A stretch of 64,000 bases of DNA from Oceanitalea stevensii (GTDB taxonomy: Bacteria > Actinomycetota > Actinomycetes > Actinomycetales > Actinomycetaceae): contig NZ_JACSPO010000001.1 of assembly GCF_014837105.1 (NCBI RefSeq), forward strand, positions 208,334 to 272,333, read 5' to 3'. Below the pieces are notes generated by a model. That model did no database searches. It had not been told where the DNA came from and saw only the letters and a program-made list of their open reading frames with translations. A program made the translations under genes and the position numbers. Positions 41,901 to 50,711 of this stretch are shown here, piece after piece (the first letter of the stretch is position 1; each line of letters starts with the position of its first letter).

Positions 41901-42764
41901 CTACTCGGCGAAGGTGTGCTCCGGGCCGGGGAAGGTGCGCTCGCGCACGGCCCCGGCGTAGGTGCGGGTCGCGGTGTACAGCGCCGCCCCGACGTCCCCG
42001 AACTTGCGGGCGAAGCGCGGCGCCCACGCCGTCATGCCGGCCATGTCGGTCCACACGAGGACCTGGCCGTCGCAGCCCGGTCCCGCGCCGATCCCGATCG
42101 TGGGGATGTGGAGCACCTCGGTGGCGCGCTCGGCCACCGGGGCGGGCACCATCTCGAGGACGACGGCGACGGCGCCGGCCTCCTGGAGGGCGACGGCGTC
42201 CTGGACGAGCCGCTCGGCGGCCTCGTCGCCGCGGCCCTGGACCCGCGCGCCGCCGAGGCTGTTCTCCGACTGCGGCGTGAAGCCGAGGTGGCCGACGACG
42301 GGGATCCCGGACTGGGACAGCAGGCGCACGTGCTCGGCGATCCGCTCCCCGCCCTCGAGCTTGACGGCGTGCACCCCGCCCTCCTTGAGCATCCGCGCCG
42401 CCGAGGCGAAGGCGTGCTGCGGGGAGGCCTCGTAGGAGCCGAAGGGCAGGTCGGCGACGACCATCGCGCGGTGCGCGGCACCGGTGACGGCGCGCGCGGC
42501 GGGGATCATCTCGTCGAGCGTCACGGGGATCGTCCCGTGCAGGCCGAGCATGGTGTTCCCGATGGAGTCCCCGACGAGGAGCATGTCGATGCCGGCCTCG
42601 TCGAAGATCCGCCCGGTGACGGCGTCGTAGGCGGTGAGCATGGTGATCGGCTCACCGCGCTCCTTCATCTGCGCGAGGTGGTGGACGCGCACCCGCTTCG
42701 GCACGGGCACGCCGCCCGGCGTGCCGCTCGCGGCGGGGGTGGAGGCTGGGGTCTGCTCGCTCAT
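41901..42764 (-). CDS. panB: 3-methyl-2-oxobutanoate hydroxymethyltransferase
   Basis: First committed step of pantothenate synthesis, transferring a hydroxymethyl group from methylene-tetrahydrofolate to 2-oxoisovalerate. The 287-residue barrel has [18 protein letters not shown], the metal-binding [11 protein letters not shown] and [22 protein letters not shown] and GHLGFTPQS. The C-terminus RKFGDVG is typical. The ATG at 42764 has GGAGA ahead. panC and panD are not in this window. Confidence 0.95.
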   Translation of the reverse strand: MSEQTPASTPAASGTPGGVPVPKRVRVHHLAQMKERGEPITMLTAYDAVTGRIFDEAGIDMLLVGDSIGNTMLGLHGTIPVTLDEMIPAARAVTGAAHRAMVVADLPFGSYEASPQHAFASAARMLKEGGVHAVKLEGGERIAEHVRLLSQSGIPVVGHLGFTPQSENSLGGARVQGRGDEAAERLVQDAVALQEAGAVAVVLEMVPAPVAERATEVLHIPTIGIGAGPGCDGQVLVWTDMAGMTAWAPRFARKFGDVGAALYTATRTYAGAVRERTFPGPEHTFAE

Positions 42765-42849
42765 CGTCGTTCGTTCTCCAGGTGGGTGTACCGGTGCCCC
42801 GACCCTACGCGCCCCGCACCCGCGCGGCCCCACGCACGGCCGGCCGCGG

Positions 42850-43245
42850 TCAGCCCCCGGTGAGGGGACCGGGGTCGTCGGGGACGTCGACGGCGTGCTT
42901 GAGCAGGGCGAGACGGTCGACCACCTCCAGGGCCCGTTCGTGCGTCGCGGCGAGCACGACGGGTGCCGCCGTCCCGGCCCGGTAGGACTGCAGCCAGCGG
43001 GCGGCCATGACGCACCAGCGCATGCCGGGCTCGAGGCCGGGGAAGGCGAGCTCCGGGCGCGCGGTGACGAGGTCGTTGCCGAGCTGCCGCTGGTGCTCGA
43101 GGAACTCGGCGCTGACGACGACGCACACGCTGTGACCGCCGGGGTGGCCGGCGCTCGGCACGCAGCTGCCCGTCCGGTAGTACCCGGTCACCGGGTCCGT
43201 CCCGCACTCCTCGAGCGGTCCGCCCAGGACGTTGCGCTCCGTCAT
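42850..43245 (-). CDS. DUF2237 family protein
   Basis: A 131-residue protein of the DUF2237 family: starts with [20 protein letters not shown], contains the [22 protein letters not shown] and [18 protein letters not shown] segments, and has conserved cysteines 14 and 28. Family members are widespread and uncharacterised. CATCAT six bases before the ATG suggests a leaderless start. Confidence 0.88.
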   Translation of the reverse strand: MTERNVLGGPLEECGTDPVTGYYRTGSCVPSAGHPGGHSVCVVVSAEFLEHQRQLGNDLVTARPELAFPGLEPGMRWCVMAARWLQSYRAGTAAPVVLAATHERALEVVDRLALLKHAVDVPDDPGPLTGG

Positions 43246-43251
43246 GCCTCG

Positions 43252-43257
43252 ATGATG
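43252..43257 (-). promoter_or_regulatory. Possible leaderless -10 element for the DUF2237 gene
   Basis: CATCAT on the minus strand ends six bases before the ATG at 43245. The first base departs from TANNNT, so confidence is lower. Confidence 0.35.
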
Positions 43258-43350
43258 GCAGGACGGCGGTCCGCGGGCAGGGCACTCACCGTCGTGCGTC
43301 CTGTGCCAGGATCACCGTGGACCCGGCCCGACCGTCGAAGGAGACCTCCC

Positions 43351-44121
43351 ATGCCCGTCCTCACCGACCTGCTCGCCGCGCTGCGGACCGGCGCGGTGGA
43401 GGTCGTCGACCTCACCGCGCCCCTCACCTCGCAGACGCCGATCCTCGAGCTGCCCGAGCAGTTCGGCCAGACCGCGCGCTTCGAGCTCGAGGAGATCTCC
43501 CGCTACGACGACCGCGGGCCGGCCTGGTACTGGAACAACTTCCGCACCGGCGAGCACACCGGCACCCACTTCGACGCCCCCAACCACTGGGCCAGCGGCC
43601 GGGACCTCGCCGACATCGCCTCGGTGCCCGTCGGGGCGCTCGTCGCGCCCGCCGTCGTCCTCGACGTCACCGCGCAGGTGGCCGCCGACCCCGACTTCCT
43701 CATCGAGCGCGAGCACATCGACGCCCTCGTCGCCGAGCACGGCCCGCTGCCCGAGGGCGGCTGGCTGCTGTGCCGCACCGGCTGGTCGGCGCGCACGAGC
43801 CAGGAGGACATGATCAACCGCGCCGACGACGGCCCCCACAGCCCCGGCATGTCCGTCGAGGCGGCGCGGTGGGTCGCGGAGGAGAGCCCGCTGCAGGGCA
43901 TCGGGGTGGAGACCGTCGGGACGGACGCCGGCGCGGCGGGCGGCTTCGACCCGCTCTTCCCGTGCCACCACTTCCTCCTCGGCAACGGGAAGTACGGGCT
44001 GTCCCAGCTGCGCAACCTCGACCGGCTGCCGGTGACCGGCGCGATGGTCGTCGCGTCCCCGCTCAAGATCGAGGGCGGGTCCGGGTCTCCCACGCGCGTC
44101 CTCGCGCTCGTCGAGCACTAG
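43351..44121 (+). CDS. Cyclase family protein, kynurenine-formamidase-like
   Basis: A 256-residue metal-dependent hydrolase of the cyclase/KynB-like family. The metal motif HTGTHFDAPNHW fits H-x-G-T-H-x-D-x-P-x-H, and the later GGWLLCRTGWSART and HHFLLGNGKYGLSQL fit as well. Members hydrolyse formylkynurenine or cyclic amides. GAAGGAG precedes the ATG. A ThDP-dependent enzyme starts two bases after its stop, and an M20 amidohydrolase follows, so the three probably act in one catabolic route on an unknown amide. Confidence 0.88.
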   Translation: MPVLTDLLAALRTGAVEVVDLTAPLTSQTPILELPEQFGQTARFELEEISRYDDRGPAWYWNNFRTGEHTGTHFDAPNHWASGRDLADIASVPVGALVAPAVVLDVTAQVAADPDFLIEREHIDALVAEHGPLPEGGWLLCRTGWSARTSQEDMINRADDGPHSPGMSVEAARWVAEESPLQGIGVETVGTDAGAAGGFDPLFPCHHFLLGNGKYGLSQLRNLDRLPVTGAMVVASPLKIEGGSGSPTRVLALVEH

Positions 44122-44123
44122 CC

Positions 44124-45755
44124 GTGGTGCGCGTAGCGGAGGTCGTCGGACGGACGCTCGTGGCGTGCGGGGTCGACCACGTCTTCGGCGTCGTCGGCTC
44201 GGGCAACTTCCACGTGACCGGCGCGATGATCGACGCCGGTGCCCGGTTCGTCGCGGCGCGGCACGAGGGCGGGGCGGCGACGATGGCCGACGGCTACGCG
44301 CGCACGGCCGGGGCTCCCGCGGCGCTCACCGTCCACCAGGGCTGCGGGCTGACGAACGCGCTCACCGGCATCGCCGAGGCGGCCAAGTCCCGCACCCCGC
44401 TCGTCGTCCTCGCCCCCGAGGCCGTCACGCTCACCTCGAACTTCCACGTCGACCAGGAGGCGCTCGCCTACGCCGTCGGCGCGGTGCCGCTGCGCATCAC
44501 CGACCCGGCCACGGCCGCGGAGGAGACGGCCGCCGCCGTCGCCATGGCGTGCCACGAGCGCCGCACCGTCGTGCTCAACCTGCCGCTCGTCGTCCTGGAC
44601 GCGGAGGTCGAGGAGACCCCGCTGCCCGGGCCGAGCGTCCCACCGCCCGCCCGGGCCGTCGCCCAGGGCGACCTCGAGCGCCTCACCGCCGCCGTGCGGG
44701 CCGCGCGCCGGCCGGTGTTCGTCGCCGGGCGCGGCGCCCGCTCCGGGCCGGCCCGTGACACGCTCGTCGCGCTCGCCGACACGTCCGGCGCGCTGCTGGC
44801 GACCTCCGCCGTCGCCAAGGGGCTCTTCCACGACCAGCCGTGGTCCCTCGACGTCTCCGGCGGCTTCTCCTCCCCGCTCGCCGCCGAGCTCATCGCCGGC
44901 GCGGACCTCGTCGTCGGCTGGGGCTGCGCGCTGAACATGTGGACGATGCGCCACGGGCGCCTCATCGGGCCGGGCGCCACCGTCGTCCAGGTCGACGACA
45001 CCCCCGAGGCGTTGGGCATGCACCGCGAGCTGAGCTTCGGCGTCGTCGGGGACGTCGCGGCCACCGCCCGCGGGGTCGAGCGGCTCCTCGGCAGCCACCG
45101 CAGCGAGGGCTACCGCAGCGAGGAGCTGCGCGAGCGTCTCGACACCGGGCTGCGGTGGCGCGACGTGCCGTACACCGACACCTCCGACGGCGAGCGGATC
45201 GACCCGCGCACCCTCACCTCCGCGCTGGACGACCTCCTGCCGTGCGACCGCGTCGTCGCCGTCGACTCCGGCAACTTCATGGGCTACCCGGCGATGTACC
45301 TCGAGGTCCCCGACGAGGAGGGCTTCTGTTTCACCCAGGCCTTCCAGTCCATCGGCCTGGGCCTGGCGACGGCGATCGGTGCCGCCCTCGCCCGCCCCGA
45401 CCGGCTGCCCGTCGCGGCCCTCGGGGACGGCGGGGCCCTCATGGGGGCCGCCGAGCTCGACACGGTGCGCCGCCTGGGGCTGCCGATGGTCGTCGTCGTC
45501 TACAACGACGACGCCTACGGCGCCGAGGTCCACCACTTCACCGGTGAGGACCACGCGACGGTCACCTTCCCGCCCACGGACATCGCCGCCGTCGGCGCCG
45601 GCTACGGCTTCGAGGCGGTGACGGTGCGCGGGGTCGAGGACCTCGCGGCGGTCCGCGCCTGGGTCGACGGGCCGCGGGACCGGCCGCTGCTCATCGACGC
45701 GAAGGTCGTCGCCGACGAGCCCGCGTGGTGGCTGGCGGAGGCCTTCGGGCACTGA
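44124..45755 (+). CDS. ThDP-dependent enzyme, acetolactate synthase/benzoylformate decarboxylase class
   Basis: A 543-residue thiamine-diphosphate enzyme with the three usual domains: N-terminal pyrimidine-binding part with the catalytic Glu in HEGGAATMADGYA, a central FAD/regulatory-like domain, and C-terminal pyrophosphate part with GDGGALMGAAEL and the ND of VVVYNDDAYGAE. It is neither IlvB nor pyruvate oxidase by obvious motif. GTG start two bases after the cyclase stop, indicating one operon. Substrate is likely a 2-oxo acid; which one is unknown. Confidence 0.87.
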   Translation: MVRVAEVVGRTLVACGVDHVFGVVGSGNFHVTGAMIDAGARFVAARHEGGAATMADGYARTAGAPAALTVHQGCGLTNALTGIAEAAKSRTPLVVLAPEAVTLTSNFHVDQEALAYAVGAVPLRITDPATAAEETAAAVAMACHERRTVVLNLPLVVLDAEVEETPLPGPSVPPPARAVAQGDLERLTAAVRAARRPVFVAGRGARSGPARDTLVALADTSGALLATSAVAKGLFHDQPWSLDVSGGFSSPLAAELIAGADLVVGWGCALNMWTMRHGRLIGPGATVVQVDDTPEALGMHRELSFGVVGDVAATARGVERLLGSHRSEGYRSEELRERLDTGLRWRDVPYTDTSDGERIDPRTLTSALDDLLPCDRVVAVDSGNFMGYPAMYLEVPDEEGFCFTQAFQSIGLGLATAIGAALARPDRLPVAALGDGGALMGAAELDTVRRLGLPMVVVVYNDDAYGAEVHHFTGEDHATVTFPPTDIAAVGAGYGFEAVTVRGVEDLAAVRAWVDGPRDRPLLIDAKVVADEPAWWLAEAFGH

Positions 45756-45801
45756 CGCCGGCCGTGGGACGATTGGCGCACCCACGTCAGCAGGAGGACC
45801 G

Positions 45802-47022
45802 ATGGATCGCGCAGAGCTCGCGACGTCCGGCGGCACGCGCGCCGCGATCGCCCAGGCCGTCACCCGCCACGCGGAGGCCGTGGTCTCCCTGAGCCGCGAG
45901 ATCCACGAGTGGCCCGAGCAGGCCTTCACCGAGCACCGGGCGGCCGGGGCCATCACCGCACTCCTCTCCCGCGAGGGCTTCACCGTGAGGCACGGGGTGG
46001 CCGAGATGCCCACCGCCTTCACCGCCACCACGGGGCAGGGGCCGCTCACCGTCGCGCTCTGCGTCGAGTACGACGCCCTGCCGAACGTGGGCCACGCCTG
46101 CGGGCACAACCTCATCGCGGGCGCCGGCGTGGCCGCCGCGCTCGCCCTGCAGCCCGTGGCGGCCGAGCTGGGGCTGCGCGTCGTCGTCGTCGGCACCCCC
46201 GCCGAGGAGCACGGGGGCGGGAAGGTGCTGCTCCTCGAGCGCGGCGTCCTCGACGACGTCGACCTCGCCCTCATGATTCATGCCCTGCCCGCCGGCCACG
46301 GCTTCAACCCGCAGGGCACGACGACGCAGGCCGTGGGCCGCTACCGTGCCACCTTCAGCGGGCGCGGCTCCCACGCGGCCGCCGCGCCGCACCGCGGGAT
46401 CAACGCGGCCGACGCCGCCGTCGTCGCGCAGGTGGCGATCGGGCTGCTGCGCCAGCAGATCCCCGGCGACCACCGCGTCGCCGCCGTCGTCGCGCACGGC
46501 GGGGACGCGACGAACATCATCCCCGAGACCGTCATCGTCGACTTCGAGTGCCGCGCCTTCACCATGCCCGAGTACGAGAGCCTGCTCGAGCGGGTGCGCC
46601 GCTGCTTCGAGGCCGGGGCGCTCGCCACCGGCGCGACCCTCCAGATCGCGCCCACCGAGCCGGTCTACGAGCCCCTCGTCCACGACGACGTCCTGTGCCG
46701 CCACTGGGCGGGCGCACTCGAGACGATCGGCTACGACGCCACCCCGGGCAGCGGACCGCGCGGCGGGTCCACCGACATGGGCAACGTCTCGCGCGTCATC
46801 CCCTCGATCCACCCGTGGGTCAGCCTGCCGAACACCGAGGCCCCCATCCACACCGCCGACTTCGCCCGCGCCGCCGACGAGGACGCCGCCTACGACACCA
46901 TGCTCGACGCCGGGACGGCGATGGCCCTGACCGTCGCCTCCGTGGCGGCGTCGCAGGAGGACGTCGCCGCGCTGCGCGCGCGTCGCGCCGAGCTCGCTCA
47001 GGCGGCCGCCGGAGCCATGTAG
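45802..47022 (+). CDS. M20-family amidohydrolase
   Basis: A 406-residue metal-dependent amidohydrolase of the M20D/AbgB-like branch. Metal and catalytic segments are DALPNVGHACGHN, GTPAEEHGGGK and a dimerisation domain between ATFSGRGSHAAAAPHRG and IVDFECRAF, with GGSTDMGNVS and PIHTADF near the end. Such enzymes cleave N-acyl or aminobenzoyl-glutamate amides. CAGGAGGA precedes the ATG. It follows the cyclase and ThDP genes and overlaps the convergent VOC gene by 25 bases. Confidence 0.9.
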   Translation: MDRAELATSGGTRAAIAQAVTRHAEAVVSLSREIHEWPEQAFTEHRAAGAITALLSREGFTVRHGVAEMPTAFTATTGQGPLTVALCVEYDALPNVGHACGHNLIAGAGVAAALALQPVAAELGLRVVVVGTPAEEHGGGKVLLLERGVLDDVDLALMIHALPAGHGFNPQGTTTQAVGRYRATFSGRGSHAAAAPHRGINAADAAVVAQVAIGLLRQQIPGDHRVAAVVAHGGDATNIIPETVIVDFECRAFTMPEYESLLERVRRCFEAGALATGATLQIAPTEPVYEPLVHDDVLCRHWAGALETIGYDATPGSGPRGGSTDMGNVSRVIPSIHPWVSLPNTEAPIHTADFARAADEDAAYDTMLDAGTAMALTVASVAASQEDVAALRARRAELAQAAAGAM

Positions 47023-47420
47023 AGCACCTCCCAGATGTGGCCGTCGGGGTCGGTGACGGCCGCGCCGTACATCTCCTCGCCCTCCGGGCCGGCCATCTCC
47101 GTCGGCTGCACCGGGTAGGTGTGCCGGGCGCCGCCGTGGGCGAGGGCCGCCGCGACGAAGGCGTCGGCCTCCTCGCGGGTCTCCATCGACAGGCAGCTGA
47201 TGAGCTGGGTGGTCGCGCGGGGGTCGGCGATGGGCGTGGTGACGAAGTCGGCGAAGCGGCTGTGGTCCAGCGCCATGACGAAGATCGTGGGGGAGACGAC
47301 GACGCACAGGCAGTGCTCGTCGGAGTACGTCTCCTCGACCGCGAAGCCCAGGCCCGTGTAGAAGCGGCGCGTCGCCGCGAGGTCCCGAACGGGCAGGTTG
47401 ACGAAGATCATGCGGTCCAT
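46998..47420 (-). CDS. VOC family protein, lactoylglutathione-lyase-like
   Basis: A 140-residue glyoxalase-fold protein: MIFVNLPVRDLAATRRFYTG opens it, and VTDPDGHIWEVLYM closes it, both characteristic of a frequent actinobacterial VOC group. GAGGA lies before the ATG at 47420. Convergent with the M20 gene, with 25 bases of 3' overlap. Substrate unknown. Confidence 0.88.
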   Translation of the reverse strand: MDRMIFVNLPVRDLAATRRFYTGLGFAVEETYSDEHCLCVVVSPTIFVMALDHSRFADFVTTPIADPRATTQLISCLSMETREEADAFVAAALAHGGARHTYPVQPTEMAGPEGEEMYGAAVTDPDGHIWEVLYMAPAAA

Positions 47421-47560
47421 GGCGGTGTCCTCCTCGGCGGGCGGCACCGTGCCGCCTCACCCATGACCGACCCCGGCCGCCCCCGGAACTCGTCTCGGGC
47501 GCCGGCGATGAGTTCCGCCGTCGTCGCCGGTCGGTAGCGGGGAGGAGAGAGGAGCACCCC

Positions 47561-48031
47561 GTGCCCGAGATGAGTACCTGCCTGTGGTTCGACACCGAGG
47601 CCCTGGAGGCCGCGGAGCTGTACGTGTCCGTCTTCCCCCGCTCGGAGGTCCTCGAGGTCGTGCGCTGGGACGAGAACAACCTCGAGCTCACCGGGCAGCC
47701 GCTGTCGGTCACCTTCCGGCTCGACGGGCGCGACTTCGTCGCCCTCAACGGCGGCCCCGGACGGCCCTTCACCGAGGCGGTCTCCATCATGGTCGGCTGC
47801 GCGGACCAGGCGGAGGTCGACCACTACTGGTCGCGCCTGCTCGCGGGCGGGGGCCGGGAGTCGAGGTGCGGCTGGCTCGCCGACCGCTACGGGCTGTCGT
47901 GGCAGATCGTGCCCACCCGGCTGCTCGAGCTCATGAACGACCCCGACCCCGCACGCGCCGGCCGGGTGGCCGCCGCGATGATGCAGATGGTCAAGATCGA
48001 CCTCGCGGAGATCGAGCGGGCGGCCGCATGA
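47561..48031 (+). CDS. PhnB-type VOC protein coupled to a sigma factor
   Basis: A 156-residue VOC protein of the PhnB group (STCLWFDTEALEAAELYVSVF; GWLADRYGLSWQIVP; TRLLELMNDPDPARAGRVA). GGAGGAGAGAGGAG precedes the GTG at 47561; an ATG at 47570 is an alternative. The sigma-factor reading frame begins in its stop region, and the pair probably forms one regulatory unit in which this protein could be a target or partner. Substrate unknown. Confidence 0.87.
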   Translation: MPEMSTCLWFDTEALEAAELYVSVFPRSEVLEVVRWDENNLELTGQPLSVTFRLDGRDFVALNGGPGRPFTEAVSIMVGCADQAEVDHYWSRLLAGGGRESRCGWLADRYGLSWQIVPTRLLELMNDPDPARAGRVAAAMMQMVKIDLAEIERAAA

Positions 48032-48069
48032 GCACCGTCGTCGGCACCCGTCGGACAAGGCCCGGAGGG

Positions 48070-48099
48070 GTGACAGCCGCCGACGGCGGGCTCTACCGT
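48070..48099 (+). promoter_or_regulatory. Leaderless promoter of the sigma-factor gene
   Basis: GTGACA (48070-48075), an 18-base spacer and TACCGT (48094-48099), which ends six bases before the ATG at 48106. This is the most complete -35/-10 pair in the window and decides the start. Confidence 0.55.
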
Positions 48100-48105
48100 C
48101 GGGGG

Positions 48106-49143
48106 ATGGCCGCCTCACAGACCGAGCAGCCGACGACGGCGCTCGCCGACGCGCCGCCGCAGCGCCCCGCCGCCACGGCGGGGGACGTCGCGGAGCTGCT
48201 CGAGCCGCTGCGCCGCGAGATCCTCGCGCACTGCTACCGGATGACCGGCTCGGTGCACGACGCCGAGGACCTCGTGCAGGAGACCTACCTGCGGGCCTGG
48301 CGGGCCTACCACGGCTTCGAGAACCGCTCCTCACTGCGGACCTGGGTGTTCCGCATCGCGACGAACGCCTGCCTCACCCACCTCGAGGGCCGCAAGCGCC
48401 GCCCGCTGCCCACCGGCCTGGGCGCGCCGGCCGCCGACCCGCACGAGCGGCCGCTGCCGGAGGCCGGCGTCTCGTGGCTCGAGCCGATGCCCGACGACCT
48501 CCTGTGGTCCCAGGGCCAGCCCGACCCCGCCGCGCAGGCGGTGAGCCGCGACAGCGTCCGGCTCGCCTTCGTCGCCGCGCTCCAGCACCTCACCGCCCAG
48601 CAGCGCGCCGTGCTCCTCCTGCGCGACGTGCTCGCGTGGCGCGCGCGGGAGGTCGCCGGGGCGCTGGACCTCACCGTGGCCGGGGTCAACTCCACCCTGC
48701 AGCGGGCGCGCGCCCGCCTCGCGGACGTCGACCCGGAGGAGCCGCCGCGGCTGCCCGACGACGAGCGCCGCCGGGCCCTGCTGCGCGCCTACGTCGCGGC
48801 CTTCGAGGCCTACGACGTCGCCGCGATCGTCGACCTCCTCGCCGCCGACGTCGTGTGGGAGATGCCGCCCTACCCCGAGTGGTACCGCGGTGCGGGGGCG
48901 GTGGGCACGCTCATCAGCCGGTGGTGCCCCGCCCAGCGCGCCGGCGACATGCGGATGCTGCCGACCTCCGCGAACGGCGAGCCCGTCCTCGCCCTCTACA
49001 TGCGCGAGGACGACGGCGTGCACCGCGCCTTCCAGCTCCAGCACGTCGTGCCCACCTCGGACGGTGTGGCCCGGGTGACCGCCTTCTTCGGCCCCGAGCT
49101 CTTCGCCCACTTCGCCCTCCCGCCGGAGCTGCCCCCGAGGTAG
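48106..49143 (+). CDS. ECF-type sigma factor with C-terminal SnoaL domain
   Basis: A 345-residue RNA-polymerase sigma factor of the SigG/SigJ-like class. Sigma-2 contains CYRMTGSVHDAEDLVQETYL with the -10 segment SSLRTWVFRIATNACLTHLE; sigma-4 contains LTAQQRAVLLLRDVLAWRAR; a SnoaL/NTF2-like domain with WEMPPYPEWYRGAGAV follows and usually replaces an anti-sigma factor. I chose ATG at 48106; an in-frame ATG at 48028 overlaps the VOC stop but adds low-complexity sequence. Its regulon probably includes the upstream VOC gene. Confidence 0.87.
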   Translation: MAASQTEQPTTALADAPPQRPAATAGDVAELLEPLRREILAHCYRMTGSVHDAEDLVQETYLRAWRAYHGFENRSSLRTWVFRIATNACLTHLEGRKRRPLPTGLGAPAADPHERPLPEAGVSWLEPMPDDLLWSQGQPDPAAQAVSRDSVRLAFVAALQHLTAQQRAVLLLRDVLAWRAREVAGALDLTVAGVNSTLQRARARLADVDPEEPPRLPDDERRRALLRAYVAAFEAYDVAAIVDLLAADVVWEMPPYPEWYRGAGAVGTLISRWCPAQRAGDMRMLPTSANGEPVLALYMREDDGVHRAFQLQHVVPTSDGVARVTAFFGPELFAHFALPPELPPR

Positions 49144-49210
49144 GGGACGGCGTTGCCGCCCCGGGACGCCCCACGCCCGGCGGCTCCTGCCGCGATCACC
49201 TCCACCTCCT

Positions 49211-49279
49211 CTGGTTCGGACCTCCGGTACTCCGGAGGCGTGCCGGAGGTGCGTCGAGATGCCCGGAGGGGCGAACCAG
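49211..49279. terminator. Hairpin related to the one at 40545
   Basis: CTGGTTCG...CCTCCGG at the left pairs with CCGGAGG...CGAACCAG at the right. The centre has GGAGGTGCGTC and the right arm CCGGAGGGGCG, both shared with the hairpin at 40545-40613. Likely terminator of the sigma-factor transcript. Confidence 0.58.
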
Positions 49280-49362
49280 GCGGGGGGATGGGGATAGCCG
49301 GGGGTCCTCGACTCCCTCCAGGTGATGCGCCGCCACCTCACCGACGGGAGACGTGTGCGGGA

Positions 49363-49401
49363 GACGTCAGATTGACCCACCAGGTGGATCAATCTGACGT
49401 C
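49363..49401. terminator. Hairpin related to the one at 22292
   Basis: GACGTCAGATTGACCCACC and its near-complement (one mismatch) flank a single A. Preceding GACGTGTGCGG and the arm resemble the hairpin at 22292-22334 base for base at most positions. Probably terminates the YnfA/SMP-30 transcript. Confidence 0.65.
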
Positions 49402-49459
49402 CCGCGACGAGGTCCCCTCCTGCGGGTGAGCGACCGGTTCTCGTCGGCTGGTCGCGGGC

Positions 49460-49798
49460 TCAGCCGGCGGTGCGCGGGGCGTACATGATGACGGCGACGC
49501 CGGCGAGGCACAGGAGCGCGCCGGTGACGTCCCAGCGGTCGGGGCGGAAGCCGTCGACGACCATGCCCCACACGAGCGAGCCCGCGACGAACACCCCGCC
49601 GTACGCCGCGAGGATCCGCCCGAAGTTCGCGTCCGGCTGCAGGGCGGCGAAGAAGCCGTAGATCCCCAGCGCCACGACGCCCGCGCCGATCCACACCCAC
49701 CCGCGGTGCTCGCGCACGCCCTGCCAGATGAGCCAGGCGCCGCCGATCTCGAAGAGCGCGGCGCCGCCGAAGAGCGCGACCGAGCGCAGCAGGTCCAC
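49460..49798 (-). CDS. ynfA: YnfA family (UPF0060) membrane protein
   Basis: A 112-residue small inner-membrane protein with four transmembrane segments, including [20 protein letters not shown] and [18 protein letters not shown]. The sequence matches UPF0060/YnfA, related in size to small multidrug transporters. It starts three bases after the stop of the SMP-30 lactonase gene, so the two are co-transcribed. Confidence 0.93.
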   Translation of the reverse strand: MDLLRSVALFGGAALFEIGGAWLIWQGVREHRGWVWIGAGVVALGIYGFFAALQPDANFGRILAAYGGVFVAGSLVWGMVVDGFRPDRWDVTGALLCLAGVAVIMYAPRTAG

Positions 49799-49801
49799 GG
49801 C

Positions 49802-50644
49802 TCAGCCCGTGAAGGGCAGGACCGGCAGCCCGGGCACGTCCACCGCGGCGGCGTAGACCGAGCCGGCGCCCGGGGTGTCGTCGCCCTCGCGTGAGGTCGT
49901 GACGAACAGGTCGGTGAGGCTCGGCCCGCCGAGGGTGCAGGCGGTGACGCCGGGGACCGGCACCTCGACCGTCTCGAGCAGCTCACCGTCGGGGGAGTAG
50001 CGGCGCACCTGGCCGGCGCCGTTCATCGCCACCCAGAACGTGCCCTGGGAGTCGACGACGAGACCGTCACCCACGCCGTCGTCGTCCTGGAAGGAGACGA
50101 GCGGACGGCGCCCGCTCAGCACCCCGCCGTCGACGTCGAACACGTCGATGCGGCCCGGGCCGCTGTCGGCGTAGTAGGCGAGGGTGTGGTCGGGGGAGAA
50201 GCCGAGGCCGTTGGAGACCGAGACGGGGTCGAGGACGACCTCCGTGCCGCCGTCGGGCATGACGCGGTAGAGGCGCCCGCCGTCGTCCGAGCCGTCCCAC
50301 GCCATCGAGCCGACGTAGAGGCTGCCGTCCGGGGCGGCGCCGCCCTCGTTCATCCGCTCGTTCTCACGGTCGGTGAGCCGGATCGAGCGGGTGGGCTCGG
50401 CGGTGACGTCGTCGGCCAGGGCGATGCCCTTCTCGGTGGCGACGACGTAGCCCCCGTTCGCGCGCGGGCGCACCATGGCGGCGACCTTGCCGACGGTGAT
50501 CCGGTCGACCTCGCCGTCGTCGCGCAGGGTGAGGACCCCGCCGGCCAGCATGTCGACGAAGCGCAGCCCGCCCCACTCGAGGGACCACACCGGCCCCTCG
50601 CCGTGGAAGGTGACGACGTCGGTGATCCGCTCCACGTTTCGCAT
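49802..50644 (-). CDS. SMP-30/gluconolactonase-like beta-propeller
   Basis: A 280-residue six-bladed propeller lactonase. Metal-ligand segments are FHGEGPVWS (Glu), NEGGAAPDGSLYVG (Asn), VSNGLGFSPDHTLAYYADS (Asn) and GVGDGLVVDSQGTFWVAM (Asp). It likely opens a sugar or other lactone. First gene of an operon with ynfA. It is divergent from the MFS exporter gene. Confidence 0.9.
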   Translation of the reverse strand: MRNVERITDVVTFHGEGPVWSLEWGGLRFVDMLAGGVLTLRDDGEVDRITVGKVAAMVRPRANGGYVVATEKGIALADDVTAEPTRSIRLTDRENERMNEGGAAPDGSLYVGSMAWDGSDDGGRLYRVMPDGGTEVVLDPVSVSNGLGFSPDHTLAYYADSGPGRIDVFDVDGGVLSGRRPLVSFQDDDGVGDGLVVDSQGTFWVAMNGAGQVRRYSPDGELLETVEVPVPGVTACTLGGPSLTDLFVTTSREGDDTPGAGSVYAAAVDVPGLPVLPFTG

Positions 50645-50699
50645 GCCGCCAGTCTTCCCGACACCGCCGCCCTTGTCAGGGCGTGCCCACGCCAGGGGC

Positions 50700-50705
50700 T
50701 ACCGT
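50700..50705 (+). promoter_or_regulatory. Leaderless -10 element for the MFS gene
   Basis: TACCGT ends six bases before the GTG at 50712; TTGTCA at 50673 is too far to be a standard -35. Confidence 0.5.
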
Positions 50706-50711
50706 GGCGCG

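Larger units (their letters stand above)
49144..49459. other. Gene-free stretch with two hairpins between the sigma and YnfA genes
   Basis: A 316-base gap between convergent genes. No coding region is credible. It contains the hairpins at 49211-49279 and 49363-49401, each related to a hairpin elsewhere in the window; the rest shows nothing that I can assign. Confidence 0.6.

Noticed and set aside
48028..48105. N-terminal extension of the sigma factor from ATG 48028
   Set aside because: The 26 extra codons look non-coding and contain a promoter that places transcription start at ATG 48106; kept only as an alternative.
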